From Flavobacteriaceae bacterium (lineage in GTDB: Bacteria > Bacteroidota > Bacteroidia > Flavobacteriales > Weeksellaceae): a stretch of DNA of 18,878 nt. Below, one piece after another: positions 1 to 7,196 of this stretch. Below the pieces are notes generated by a model. That model did not search any database. It was not told the origin of the DNA and was given only the letters and a program-made list of their open reading frames with translations. The position numbers were made by a program, and so were the translations under genes. Each line of letters starts with the position of its first letter. Positions within the stretch are counted from its first letter, which is position 1. The stretch lies in assembly GCA_031273305.1 (NCBI GenBank), contig JAISSC010000052.1:1-18878 (forward strand), read 5' to 3'.

Positions 1-21
1 ACGGCACGCCGTTAGGCGTGC
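1..21. repeat. short G+C-rich hairpin at left edge
   Basis: GCACGCC and GGCGTGC form a 7-bp stem around the loop GTTA. It is part of a G+C-rich intergenic stretch that contrasts with the A+T-rich surroundings. No T-run follows, so it is not a standard terminator. It may continue an element cut by the window edge. Confidence 0.5.
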
Positions 22-50
22 AACAAATTGATATACAGTGAGTTTTAGCC

Positions 51-160
51 TGTCATTGCGAACCGCAGGTGAAGCAATCTCCTGTTTATAATGAGATTGC
101 CACGTCGTGCCTCCTCGCAGCAAGATTGCCACGCTGCGCTCGCAACAGAAGCGCAGCAAC
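51..160. repeat. intergenic dyad repeat cluster (MITE/REP-like)
   Basis: GCAATCT at 74-80 pairs with AGATTGC at 94-100. The 11-mer AGATTGCCACG occurs twice, at 94-104 and 123-133. GCTGCGCT at 133-140 pairs with AGCGCAGC at 150-157. This resembles widespread non-coding dyad repeats with arms around TTGCGA...GCAATCT that are dispersed between genes in many bacterial genomes. No open reading frame fits it. Its family cannot be assigned without a genome-wide search. Confidence 0.6.
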
Positions 161-197
161 CTTATAACTGATTAGGGGTTTGCTTCAGTGGGGATTT

Positions 198-404
198 TTA
201 GTCCAACACATTTTTATCTATTCCGGCTTGTTTAAGTACGGCAAGAAAAGTTCCTTTTTTCATATCCTTACCACCGTGTATAGGTACGATAACGGTTTTA
301 TTTGTAACAGGGTTGTAAAACAATTGATGAGAACCTTTGGAACGTTTGAAAATAAAGCCGTGTTATTCTAATATTTTAATCAGGTGTTTTGGGTTTAGGT
401 TCAT
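198..404 (-). pseudogene. hicA: HicA-type toxin gene interrupted by an in-frame stop
   Basis: Reading minus from the ATG at 404-402 gives 13 codons, a TAA at 365-363 (codon 14), then 54 further codons in the same frame ending at TAA 200-198. The part after the stop matches HicA: HGFIFKRSKGSH, where the final His matches the catalytic His of the family, then a VPIHGGKDMKKGT segment and a C-terminal AVLKQAGI helix. HicA is a small mRNA interferase with a double-stranded-RNA-binding fold that cleaves mRNA and is neutralised by HicB. Total length, about 68 codons, is normal. The start overlaps the hicB stop by ATGA, so translation would be coupled. One base change (for example GAA, AAA or CAA to TAA) explains the break. 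No downstream ATG retains the catalytic His, so the toxin is probably dead unless the stop is read through. Confidence 0.8.
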
Positions 405-625
405 ACCTTTTCCAGGTTTAAAGAGTATTCTAAAGTATTGCTATCATCGGGAACGGCTTCGCCTCTTTCTTTCAACTCTTCAATATATAATTCAATAACT
501 TCTTTTGCCATTGATATTGCTTCGTCTACATCTTCGCCATAAGTAATGCAGCCGGGTAATGCAGGAACAGAAACAGTAAAACCACCTCCGGTTTCTTTGT
601 GTAAATGTATTTTGTATGTGTACAT
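401..625 (-). CDS. hicB: HicB-type antitoxin
   Basis: This 74-residue protein starts MYTYKIHLHKE and carries the HicB core: GGGFTVSVPALPGCITYGED (about residues 13-32), then a DEAISMAKEVIELYIEEL helix. HicB adopts a degenerate RNase-H-like fold that covers the HicA active site. No helix-turn-helix or ribbon-helix-helix extension follows, so this is a single-domain form and may not repress by itself. The ATG at 625 is preferred over an in-frame TTG at 637 because family members begin at this point. hicB precedes hicA, with a 4-nt stop/start overlap. Unlike its partner the reading frame is intact. Confidence 0.85.
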   Translation of the reverse strand: MYTYKIHLHKETGGGFTVSVPALPGCITYGEDVDEAISMAKEVIELYIEELKERGEAVPDDSNTLEYSLNLEKV

Positions 626-809
626 GTTATTGAGCAATTAAAGTTTGTAAATTATCTTTGTATATGTTTATTGTATTGGCTAATGCCGGAGTCAATTATT
701 TTAAAACTGTCTGCGCCATATTCCTTAAATTATACGGCAAAATTAATAAAATTGGTCTTTTGATGCAACTAAATTACGTTACTGTTGTGCGAATTGTTAT
801 CCTCGCAAG

Positions 810-843
810 GTGGGGTAAGACGCCCAAATTGGGACGTCTCCAC
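810..843. repeat. imperfect palindrome downstream of lon
   Basis: On the minus strand AGACG and CGTCT flank CCCAA-T-TTGGG, giving a 10-bp stem with one bulged T. An outer GTGG/CCAC pair extends it. It lies 6 bp past the lon stop. No T-run follows, so it may act as a weak terminator or an mRNA-end stabiliser, or simply be a dispersed repeat. Confidence 0.5.
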
Positions 844-848
844 ATCGT

Positions 849-3254
849 TTAAATAGCCAGATCAATTACCTCCGACATCTGGGTTACGTAATGTACTTTT
901 ACACCTTTAATATATTCCGGGTTGATTTTTTCAATATCTTTTTTGTTCTCCTCACATAAAATTATATCCGTAATTCCTGCTCGTTTGGCTGCCAGTATTT
1001 TCTCCTTAATTCCTCCTACGGGAAGCACCTTTCCCCGCAGGGTGATCTCTCCGGTCATCGCCCATTTGGACTTTACTTTTTTACCGGTAAATGAAGATAC
1101 CAGAGAAGTTAACATGGCAATTCCTGCGGAAGGGCCGTCTTTGGGAGTGGCTCCTTCGGGAACATGAATGTGGATGTTGCTTTCTTCAAGTTTTTTCTGC
1201 TCGATTCCGAACTTTTTATAATTGGCTTTAATGTATTCCAGTGCAATGGTAGCAGATTCTTTCATTACGTTCCCCAGATTTCCGGTCATGGTGAGTACTC
1301 CCTTTCCTTTGGAAAGGATACTTTCAATAAAAAGGATGTCTCCCCCCACCTGTGTCCATGCCAAACCGGTTACTACTCCGGGAACCTTATTGGTTTCGGA
1401 TTCTTCCGGCATCATCGGAGGACCTAATATTTCTTCAATTCTCGCTTTGGAAAGTTTTTTGATATATTCTGCTCCACGTGTGATGGATAGGGCTGTATTC
1501 CTGACTATTTTGGCAATCTTGCGTTCTAGATTCCGTACTCCGGATTCCCGTGTATATGCCTGTATTATAAATTCCAGTTCTTTCTTGCCGATGGAAATAT
1601 CTTTTTTAGCCAGTCCGTGCTCTGCGATTTGTTTGGGAATGAGATATTTGGAAGCTATCTCTACCTTTTCTTCAACGGTATATCCGGATATGTCGATTAC
1701 CTCCATCCGGTCTAACAGGGCAGGCTGAATGGTGGATAAGCTGTTGGCAGTTGCGATAAACAATACTTTGGATAGGTCATAGTCAACATCCAGAAAATTA
1801 TCATGGAAAGTGTTGTTTTGTTCCGGGTCCAGCACTTCCAGTAAGGCGGAAGAAGGATCACCATGCCCGCTGACGCTTATCTTGTCAATTTCGTCTAAAA
1901 CCATCACAGGGTTAGAAGTTCCTGCTTTTTTGATGGATTGGATAATTCTTCCCGGCATAGCTCCGATATAGGTTTTTCGGTGCCCTCTGATTTCCGATTC
2001 GTCATGCAGACCTCCTAAGGACATCCGTATGTATTTTCTCCCTAAGGCAGAAGCAATAGACCTTCCCAGAGAGGTTTTTCCTACTCCCGGAGGGCCATAC
2101 AAACATATGATAGGAGACTTCATATCTCCTTTTAGCTTCAATACTGCCAGATATTCCAAAATCCGTTCTTTAACGTCTTCCAAACCAAAATGGTCTTTGT
2201 TCAATACTTTTTCGGCATGGTTTATATCGAAATCGTCTTTGGAGCAATTATTCCACGGCAGGTCTAGCATCAGTTCCAGATAGTTCCGTTGAACTCCGTA
2301 GTCGGGAGTTTGTGGATTGGTTCTGACCAGTCGGTTAAGCTCTTTTTCGAAATGCTTCTCCACAGATTTATCCCACTTCTTTTTGGCGGATTTCCTGCGC
2401 ATTTCTTCTGCTTCCGCTTCATAAGAAACTCCTCCCAGTTCTTCCTGTATGGTCTTCATCTGCTGATGCAGAAAATACTCACGTTGTTGTTTGTTGAGGT
2501 CTGTATTTACTTTATCCTGAATGGAATTTTTTAATGTTATTTTTTGGAGTTCTACATTCAGGTATTTTAAGGTTTTGGAAGCCCTGTCCGTGAGGTTTTC
2601 CGTTTCCAGTAATTCCTGCTTCTCAGTTAAGGGAAGCTCCAGATTGGAAGCTACAAAATTTACCAAAAGGGTGCTGCCTTCTATGTTTTTTATGGCAAAA
2701 GAGGCTTCTGAGGGAATAGCCGGATTTTCATGAATGGTTTTGATGGCTGTTTCACGAAGGCTTTCCAATAAAGCATCAAAATGTTCTTTGTTCTTCCCGG
2801 AGACAGTATTTTTATCTTCCAGTAGGGTAACTTCTGCTTTCAGGTAAGGCTCGTTTTCAATAATGGTATTTAAAAAGAATTTTCGGATACCTTGTATGAT
2901 GACCATAGAACTCCCGTCAGGCATTTTAAGCAGTTTTAAAATTCTCCCGATAGTCCCAATTCTGTGCAGATCATCGATCTGAGGGTCGTCAGTATTAATT
3001 TCTTTTTGTGTTATGACTGCGATAATTTTATCCGTCCTTTGCGCTTCCTGCAACAGTTTGATGGATTTATTCCTTCCTGCGGTGATGGGAATCACTACTC
3101 CGGGAAATAATATAACATTTCGTACAGGTAACAGGGGCAATATGGATGGAAATGTTTCATTCATCATTCTGTCCTCTTCGTCCTGACTTAGTAGGGGAAC
3201 GAACTCACTATCGTTTTGCATAACTTGATCTAATGACAATATGTCAAATTTCAT
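849..3254 (-). CDS. lon: ATP-dependent protease La (Lon, LonA type)
   Basis: Lon is a cytoplasmic AAA+ serine protease that degrades misfolded and some regulatory proteins. From the preferred start (MKFDILSLDQ) it has 801 residues, normal for the family. The N-terminal substrate-binding domain (about 35-250) opens with a LPLLPVRNVILFPGVVIPI stretch and is followed by a helical region. The AAA+ module has Walker A GPPGVGKT at about 387-394 and Walker B VMVLDEID at about 449-456. The protease domain has the PKDGPSAG motif with catalytic Ser at about 708 and the KEK motif with catalytic Lys at about 751. An upstream ATG at 3305 would add 17 residues that do not resemble Lon, so 3254 is preferred. 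It is transcribed alone, and no clear promoter or heat-shock element was recognised. Confidence 0.97.
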   Translation of the reverse strand: MKFDILSLDQVMQNDSEFVPLLSQDEEDRMMNETFPSILPLLPVRNVILFPGVVIPITAGRNKSIKLLQEAQRTDKIIAVITQKEINTDDPQIDDLHRIGTIGRILKLLKMPDGSSMVIIQGIRKFFLNTIIENEPYLKAEVTLLEDKNTVSGKNKEHFDALLESLRETAIKTIHENPAIPSEASFAIKNIEGSTLLVNFVASNLELPLTEKQELLETENLTDRASKTLKYLNVELQKITLKNSIQDKVNTDLNKQQREYFLHQQMKTIQEELGGVSYEAEAEEMRRKSAKKKWDKSVEKHFEKELNRLVRTNPQTPDYGVQRNYLELMLDLPWNNCSKDDFDINHAEKVLNKDHFGLEDVKERILEYLAVLKLKGDMKSPIICLYGPPGVGKTSLGRSIASALGRKYIRMSLGGLHDESEIRGHRKTYIGAMPGRIIQSIKKAGTSNPVMVLDEIDKISVSGHGDPSSALLEVLDPEQNNTFHDNFLDVDYDLSKVLFIATANSLSTIQPALLDRMEVIDISGYTVEEKVEIASKYLIPKQIAEHGLAKKDISIGKKELEFIIQAYTRESGVRNLERKIAKIVRNTALSITRGAEYIKKLSKARIEEILGPPMMPEESETNKVPGVVTGLAWTQVGGDILFIESILSKGKGVLTMTGNLGNVMKESATIALEYIKANYKKFGIEQKKLEESNIHIHVPEGATPKDGPSAGIAMLTSLVSSFTGKKVKSKWAMTGEITLRGKVLPVGGIKEKILAAKRAGITDIILCEENKKDIEKINPEYIKGVKVHYVTQMSEVIDLAI

Positions 3255-3463
3255 GGTATTTCTTATTTTATTTTTATGACAAACCTTCGGAAAGTAATCG
3301 GGCATAGGTAGATTAAACTTAAAAACCTAACCCTAAGTAATTGATTTTTAGCACTTAATTAAAAACTATCCTTAGTTTGGCTACATAGGAAAGTCAATTA
3401 ATATGCCAAAAGGAAACATAATTTTTATACTATAAATAAAAGGTGTTGCAACTGAAGCAGGGA

Positions 3464-3817
3464 TTAGAGTTTAATGAGGGTTAATATTTCCGGATTTCCA
3501 TCGGAATAGGAAACCTTAACAAAATATCTGCCTGTGGGAAGTTTTGAAACACTAACCTCCGGATTGTTATTGTTATCTGAAATTTCTTTATTGATTACAA
3601 CGCTACCCACCATTGATAAAACGGAAACATTTTTAATTTTTGAGGCAGACGAGTTTTTTATAATTATAAAATCTACCGCAGGATTTGGGTATAACTTTGA
3701 TTTGGTGACCGGTTGTTCTCCTAAATTTAAAGTACCGTCATGCTGTGGTAATTCGTTTTTTGCCGTTACCAGATGCAGAGAGATAAGCATTAATATAAGA
3801 GATAGAATTTTTTTCAT
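3464..3817 (-). CDS. small T9SS type A sorting-domain protein
   Basis: The protein has 117 residues. Residues 1-19 are a signal peptide (MKK followed by a hydrophobic stretch, cleavage likely after VTA). Only about 20 residues of linker follow. From KLYPNP (41-46) to the C-terminus it is a type A CTD sorting domain, with a conserved LPTGRYFVKV segment at 93-102 and a final short strand ILTLIKL. Such domains direct cargo through the type IX secretion system across the outer membrane and are normally cleaved off or linked to lipopolysaccharide. Here there is essentially no cargo. A TATCTTTG promoter element lies 16 bp upstream of the start. The function is unknown; it could be a secreted peptide or the remnant of a larger protein. 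Confidence 0.85.
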   Translation of the reverse strand: MKKILSLILMLISLHLVTAKNELPQHDGTLNLGEQPVTKSKLYPNPAVDFIIIKNSSASKIKNVSVLSMVGSVVINKEISDNNNNPEVSVSKLPTGRYFVKVSYSDGNPEILTLIKL

Positions 3818-3832
3818 ACCAGTTCAATGTAA

Positions 3833-3840
3833 CAAAGATA
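3833..3840 (-). promoter_or_regulatory. -7 promoter element of the T9SS-domain gene
   Basis: On the minus strand this reads TATCTTTG, an exact match to the Bacteroidota -7 consensus TAnnTTTG. Transcription would begin about 10 nt before the start codon. No convincing -33 TTG is seen. Confidence 0.45.
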
Positions 3841-4089
3841 AGGATTTTTTTTATTTGAGAGAAAAAAAATAAAAAAATTTTAGGATTTTTTAACCGGATT
3901 CCTGTCGGATGATAGATAAGGGATTATATAATAAAGGCATAGGGAATGCGGTTTGTATCATGGTCGGGAAGAACAAAATTTATTTTTCAAATTAAATTGC
4001 TTTAAGAGGTAAAATGGCACAATTTATGACAGATAAACGAAATGTTAAAAAAATCATAAAGTTATATTAAGAAGATCATAAATTATACT

Positions 4090-5025
4090 ATGAAAGGATA
4101 TTATTTTTCTGTTATTATTTTTTGTTTATTAAGCTGCAAGAACGTTGTAAAACAAGTAGATACGCAAGCAGATGATTCGTTGGTAAGTGATTCATCGGTA
4201 TCTGTGCCTGCCTCTGATCCTTCCGTTCAGGACACTATAAGTCAGATAAAAACAAAACCTCAGGATTTACCCGAAAAAGTAACGAAAAAAGACCCGGTAA
4301 GATTTGAGGAACAACAATATCCTGAGGAAGATATAAATGCGGTTGAGATTGTAAAGGATTCCAGTAAATACTATATATATTTCACTCTGGATGACGGGCC
4401 TCAGCTGCCCGGAACGCAGATATGTAAAGATATTCTGGAGGAAAATAATATAAAGGCTACTTTCTTTATGGTGGGAACACACAATGTTGGCGCAAAAAGA
4501 AAAAATTTGGTAGATTCTATTAATAACAACCCTCTTTTTATTGTATCCAATCATAGTGATACTCATGGTTTTAGAAATAGATATTCAACATTTTATAATA
4601 ACCCTAAAAGTTCTTTACAGGATTTTATCACTGCTGAAAGTAAATTAGCTATCAAACATAAGATCGCACGTTTGCCGGGTAGAAATACATGGGCAATTAA
4701 TAATAAGTTGAAAGGGGAATCTTCAGCTTTTGGAGTGGCAAGAAAACTGGATTCTTTAGGGTATTCAGTATACGGATGGGATGTTGAATGGAAGTTTATA
4801 CATGGAAATGTACCGGTGGAAAGTGCGACTGAAATGATTAAAAAAGTGGAGAATACGCTCAAGAGAGGAAGAACGTACCGTTCAAATTCCATCGTGATCT
4901 TAGTTCATGACCGGATGTTTGAAAAACCTCAGTATGCAGATTCTTTAAGGAAGTTCATTACTGTTTTAGGTAGTAATGATAAATACATATTTGAAACTCT
5001 GGATAACTGGAACATATCTTTATAG
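4090..5025 (+). CDS. lipoprotein polysaccharide deacetylase (NodB domain)
   Basis: This is a 311-residue predicted lipoprotein. The lipobox LLSC puts the acylated Cys at 16, followed by a low-complexity Ser/Asp/Lys linker to about 90. The carbohydrate esterase 4 (NodB) domain follows. Motif 1 is TLDDGP at 99-104 (catalytic base and metal Asp), motif 2 NHSDTHG at 154-160 (metal His155 and His159), motif 3 RLPGRNTW at 194-201, motif 4 DVEW at 231-234, and motif 5 LVHD at 271-274. All catalytic positions are present, so it is probably active, removing acetyl groups from N-acetylated sugars such as peptidoglycan or exopolysaccharide in the periplasm or at the cell surface. The substrate cannot be told from sequence. 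It stands alone, flanked by opposite-strand genes. Confidence 0.88.
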   Translation: MKGYYFSVIIFCLLSCKNVVKQVDTQADDSLVSDSSVSVPASDPSVQDTISQIKTKPQDLPEKVTKKDPVRFEEQQYPEEDINAVEIVKDSSKYYIYFTLDDGPQLPGTQICKDILEENNIKATFFMVGTHNVGAKRKNLVDSINNNPLFIVSNHSDTHGFRNRYSTFYNNPKSSLQDFITAESKLAIKHKIARLPGRNTWAINNKLKGESSAFGVARKLDSLGYSVYGWDVEWKFIHGNVPVESATEMIKKVENTLKRGRTYRSNSIVILVHDRMFEKPQYADSLRKFITVLGSNDKYIFETLDNWNISL

Positions 5026-5061
5026 AACACGAAAATATTCAACCTCCAAGCATCGGTTTGA

Positions 5062-5078
5062 GCTTTGCGAAGCAAAGC
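5062..5078. repeat. GAA-loop hairpin after the deacetylase gene
   Basis: GCTTTGC and GCAAAGC form a 7-bp stem with loop GAA, 37 bp after the deacetylase stop. No T-run follows, so terminator function is doubtful. The rest of 5026-5257 holds no gene; a CCCGAAC / GTTCGGG motif recurs there in both orientations (around 5094, 5154 and 5212). Confidence 0.35.
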
Positions 5079-5257
5079 CGTACTCCGTTCTTATCCCGAA
5101 CTCAGGTTATTTTAAGTTTTGTAAAACTCCGGGATTATTGCATACAACCTTCCGCCCGAACCCGATTAAAACACAAAATATTGAAAACCAATTACCTAGC
5201 CGTGTTTTATTGTTCGGGTTCAGGTTTATTACGTATTTGTATGGAAATATTAGGGGG

Positions 5258-5581
5258 TTAATTTGCTAATAAGGATTGCATCCTCTCAGCCAGTTTTTCT
5301 TTGGATAATATTCCTACTACTTTATCAACCACTTGTCCGTCCTTAAAAAATAAAAGCGTAGGAATATTTCTAATTCCATATTCTACCGAAATTTCATGAT
5401 TGGAATCAATATCTATTTTGGCTACTTTTACCTTTCCTTTAAACTCTACTGACAATTCTTCCACTATGGGAGTTAACATCCTGCACGGGCCACACCATTC
5501 TGCCCAAAAATCTACTAAGACAGGTTCTTTTGAACCTAATACTTCATCTTTAAAAGATTGATCACTAATTTCTAAAGCCAT
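5258..5581 (-). CDS. trxA: thioredoxin
   Basis: The protein is 107 residues with the classical single thioredoxin fold and no signal peptide, so it acts in the cytoplasm. The redox motif WCGPC is at 29-33. The preceding VDFWAEW strand and the cis-proline segment IPT at 73-75 are both intact. It reduces protein disulfides with electrons from thioredoxin reductase and supplies ribonucleotide reductase and peroxiredoxins. Length and motifs match TrxA rather than periplasmic TlpA/ResA relatives. It is monocistronic, with a TACTTTTG promoter element about 35 bp upstream of the start. Confidence 0.95.
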   Translation of the reverse strand: MALEISDQSFKDEVLGSKEPVLVDFWAEWCGPCRMLTPIVEELSVEFKGKVKVAKIDIDSNHEISVEYGIRNIPTLLFFKDGQVVDKVVGILSKEKLAERMQSLLAN

Positions 5582-5615
5582 ATTAATTTATATCTAATTT
5601 ATTTGTTGTGTCTAA

Positions 5616-5623
5616 CAAAAGTA
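5616..5623 (-). promoter_or_regulatory. -7 promoter element of trxA
   Basis: The minus strand reads TACTTTTG, matching TAnnTTTG. The implied 5' leader is about 30 nt. No clear -33 element is seen. Confidence 0.45.
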
Positions 5624-5848
5624 ACTTAAAATTTTGATTTTTCTACTACCTGTAAAAAATTAACAAAATTTAGCATTTATGCCATTTATTGAAAAACGCA
5701 TAAGTTTTTTATCAAATACAAAAATATAAAGCGAAAACTACTCGGTTATTTATTTTATAATCTTAAATTACGCTGTTTATATTTAAATATTTTCTTCATA
5801 AGAATTTTTGAAAGAATATCTTATATTTTTTTTTTTAGAAAAAACTTA

Positions 5849-5856
5849 TATATTTG
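5849..5856 (+). promoter_or_regulatory. orphan promoter -7 element before candidate small RNA
   Basis: TATATTTG matches the Bacteroidota -7 consensus exactly and is preceded by a T-tract and A-tract (about 5826-5844). No coding sequence starts within 200 bp downstream. About 50 bp after it lies a strong terminator. Confidence 0.45.
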
Positions 5857-5861
5857 CATTA

Positions 5862-5937
5862 ATAATTAGTTGTTCTTTAATAAAGTTTTTTAGTGTTAAT
5901 TAAGCCCTTTCAAAATTTTTTTGAAAGGGTTTTTTTA
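5862..5937 (+). ncRNA. candidate small RNA of about 75 nt
   Basis: The unit is delimited by a TATATTTG promoter element at 5849-5856 and an intrinsic terminator ending at about 5937. No gene or start codon lies inside, and the nearest upstream plus-strand gene ends at 5025. The 5' part contains TTGTTCTTTAATAA (5870-5883), which resembles the boxA antitermination element found in rRNA leaders (E. coli TGCTCTTTAACA). It may therefore be an independent small RNA, or the leftover leader and terminator of a lost rRNA or tRNA operon. The family is not recognised and the 5' end is estimated. Confidence 0.4.
5905..5936 (+). terminator. rho-independent terminator without an adjacent gene
   Basis: CCCTTTCAAAA (5905-5915) pairs with TTTTGAAAGGG (5919-5929), an 11-bp stem with a 3-nt loop, followed by seven T (5930-5936). 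The T-run is only on the plus strand, so it ends rightward transcription. Confidence 0.8.
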
Positions 5938-6090
5938 ATTAACGTAATATATAAGTGAAAAAATATATGATATTTATCATGCCTCTTTATCAAATATATC
6001 TTATTACATTCTACCGTACCCAATCAAACGGATTGTTTTTTCCTATTTAGGTATAAGCATTATTTATTATATCGTTTAAATTTTAAAACC

Positions 6091-6098
6091 TAATTTTG
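6091..6098 (+). promoter_or_regulatory. -7 promoter element immediately before lipB
   Basis: TAATTTTG matches TAnnTTTG and ends only 5 bp before the lipB ATG at 6104. Initiation about 5-7 bp downstream would give a leaderless or near-leaderless mRNA. Confidence 0.45.
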
Positions 6099-6103
6099 CA
6101 GTT

Positions 6104-6823
6104 ATGAATGCCATTCAAAATAAAAAGGTAAATTATAGAGATTTAAAAGAAGCTGAGTACTTAAGTACGTGGGAATTACAGGAGAAATTACTTAATTCTA
6201 TCATTGATATAAAATTAAAGAACAAACATATTCCCTCTGATGAACACTTTCTGCCTACTTCTAATTACTTTTTGTTTGTTTCCCATCCACATATTTTTAC
6301 ATTGGGGAAAAACGGAGATTTCCAGAATCTCTTAATTAATGAAAATCAGCTAAAAGGAATTAATGCACAGTTTGTAAAAACCAATCGGGGAGGGGATATT
6401 ACCTACCATGGTCCCGGACAAATTGTCGGATACCCTATTTTGGATTTGGAAAACTTTTTTACGGATATTCATAAATATATGCGTTATCTGGAAGAGGTTA
6501 TTATAAAAACGGTTGAACACTACGGAGTTAAAGGAGAACGCTCAAAGGGAGAGACAGGAGTTTGGATAGATTCCGGGAAACCTTTTGCAAGAAAAATTTG
6601 TGCGATGGGGGTGAAAGCCAGCCGATGGGTAACCATGCACGGATTCGCCCTTAATGTGAATTCGGACTTGAAATACTTCAATTATATCGTTCCGTGCGGA
6701 ATTAAAAACAAAGCCGTCACTTCATTAGAGAAGGAATTAGGATATAAACTTGATGTAGAGGAAGTTAAACAACAGATAAAAAATAATTTCTCGGAAATTT
6801 TTGATGTAGAATGGATAGATTAA
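6104..6823 (+). CDS. lipB: lipoyl(octanoyl) transferase
   Basis: LipB moves the octanoyl group from octanoyl-ACP to the lipoyl domains of pyruvate and 2-oxoglutarate dehydrogenases and the glycine cleavage H protein; LipA then inserts sulfur. The protein is 239 residues. The signature RGGDITYHGPGQ is at 95-106, the catalytic Lys at 164 in KICAMGV, and the thioester-forming Cys at 198 in VPCGIKNKAVTSL. HPHIFTLGK at 61-69 is also typical. The N-terminus begins 15-20 residues before the conserved LSTWELQEKLL helix, as in flavobacterial relatives. It is followed after 12 bp by a CoA-binding protein gene, probably co-transcribed. Confidence 0.95.
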   Translation: MNAIQNKKVNYRDLKEAEYLSTWELQEKLLNSIIDIKLKNKHIPSDEHFLPTSNYFLFVSHPHIFTLGKNGDFQNLLINENQLKGINAQFVKTNRGGDITYHGPGQIVGYPILDLENFFTDIHKYMRYLEEVIIKTVEHYGVKGERSKGETGVWIDSGKPFARKICAMGVKASRWVTMHGFALNVNSDLKYFNYIVPCGIKNKAVTSLEKELGYKLDVEEVKQQIKNNFSEIFDVEWID

Positions 6824-6835
6824 ACTTTAACGATC

Positions 6836-7195
6836 ATGAAAAAGACATTAATATTGGGAGCCTCTGAAAATACGGACAGATATAGTAATAAGGCAATTAA
6901 GCTCTTACGGGCGCATGGTTATCCTGTAGTGGCTATAGGAAGTAGAGACGGTAAAATAGGAGATGTTTCTTTTTCAAAGGAAAAAGAAGATTTCAAAGAT
7001 ATAGATACCGTAAGTCTTTATTTAAGTCCGGTTCGTCAAAAAGAATATTATGAGTATATCCTGTCGTTGCATCCTGTAAGGATTATATTCAATCCCGGAG
7101 CGGAAAATCCGGAATTTAAAGAATTGGTAGAAAAACAAGGCATTCGTACGGAAGAAGCCTGCACATTGGTTTTAGTAAATACGAATCAGTTTTAG
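6836..7195 (+). CDS. CoA-binding domain protein (YccU-like)
   Basis: This small 119-residue protein consists of one CoA-binding Rossmann-type domain. It starts with KTLILGASENTDRYSNKA (3-20), the usual nucleotide-binding loop, and ends with a NPGAENPEF turn (92-100) and EEACTLVLV (106-114). Relatives resemble the CoA-binding domain of succinyl-CoA synthetase but lack the catalytic parts. Their role is unknown; CoA or acyl-CoA binding is inferred from family. It follows lipB by 12 bp on the same strand. The stop codon is separated from the convergent feoB stop by a single base. Confidence 0.85.
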   Translation: MKKTLILGASENTDRYSNKAIKLLRAHGYPVVAIGSRDGKIGDVSFSKEKEDFKDIDTVSLYLSPVRQKEYYEYILSLHPVRIIFNPGAENPEFKELVEKQGIRTEEACTLVLVNTNQF

Positions 7196-7196
7196 G

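Noticed and set aside
658..852. Plus-strand open frame with a TATCTTTG promoter-like element at 653-660
   Set aside because: The frame ends inside the palindrome at 810-843, has no recognisable family and lies between two minus-strand genes. The promoter match alone is too short to support a gene.
1222..1728. 168-codon plus-strand open frame
   Set aside because: It lies wholly inside lon on the opposite strand, and lon has all its catalytic motifs. The frame is a shadow.
3255..3305. Upstream ATG extending Lon by 17 residues
   Set aside because: The added residues (MPDYFPKVCHKNKIRNT) do not resemble Lon N-termini; MKFDILSLD is a better start.
4976..5269. 97-codon plus-strand frame overlapping the deacetylase 3' end
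   Set aside because: It starts inside the deacetylase gene in another frame, runs through the hairpin region and overlaps the trxA end. No protein family is visible.
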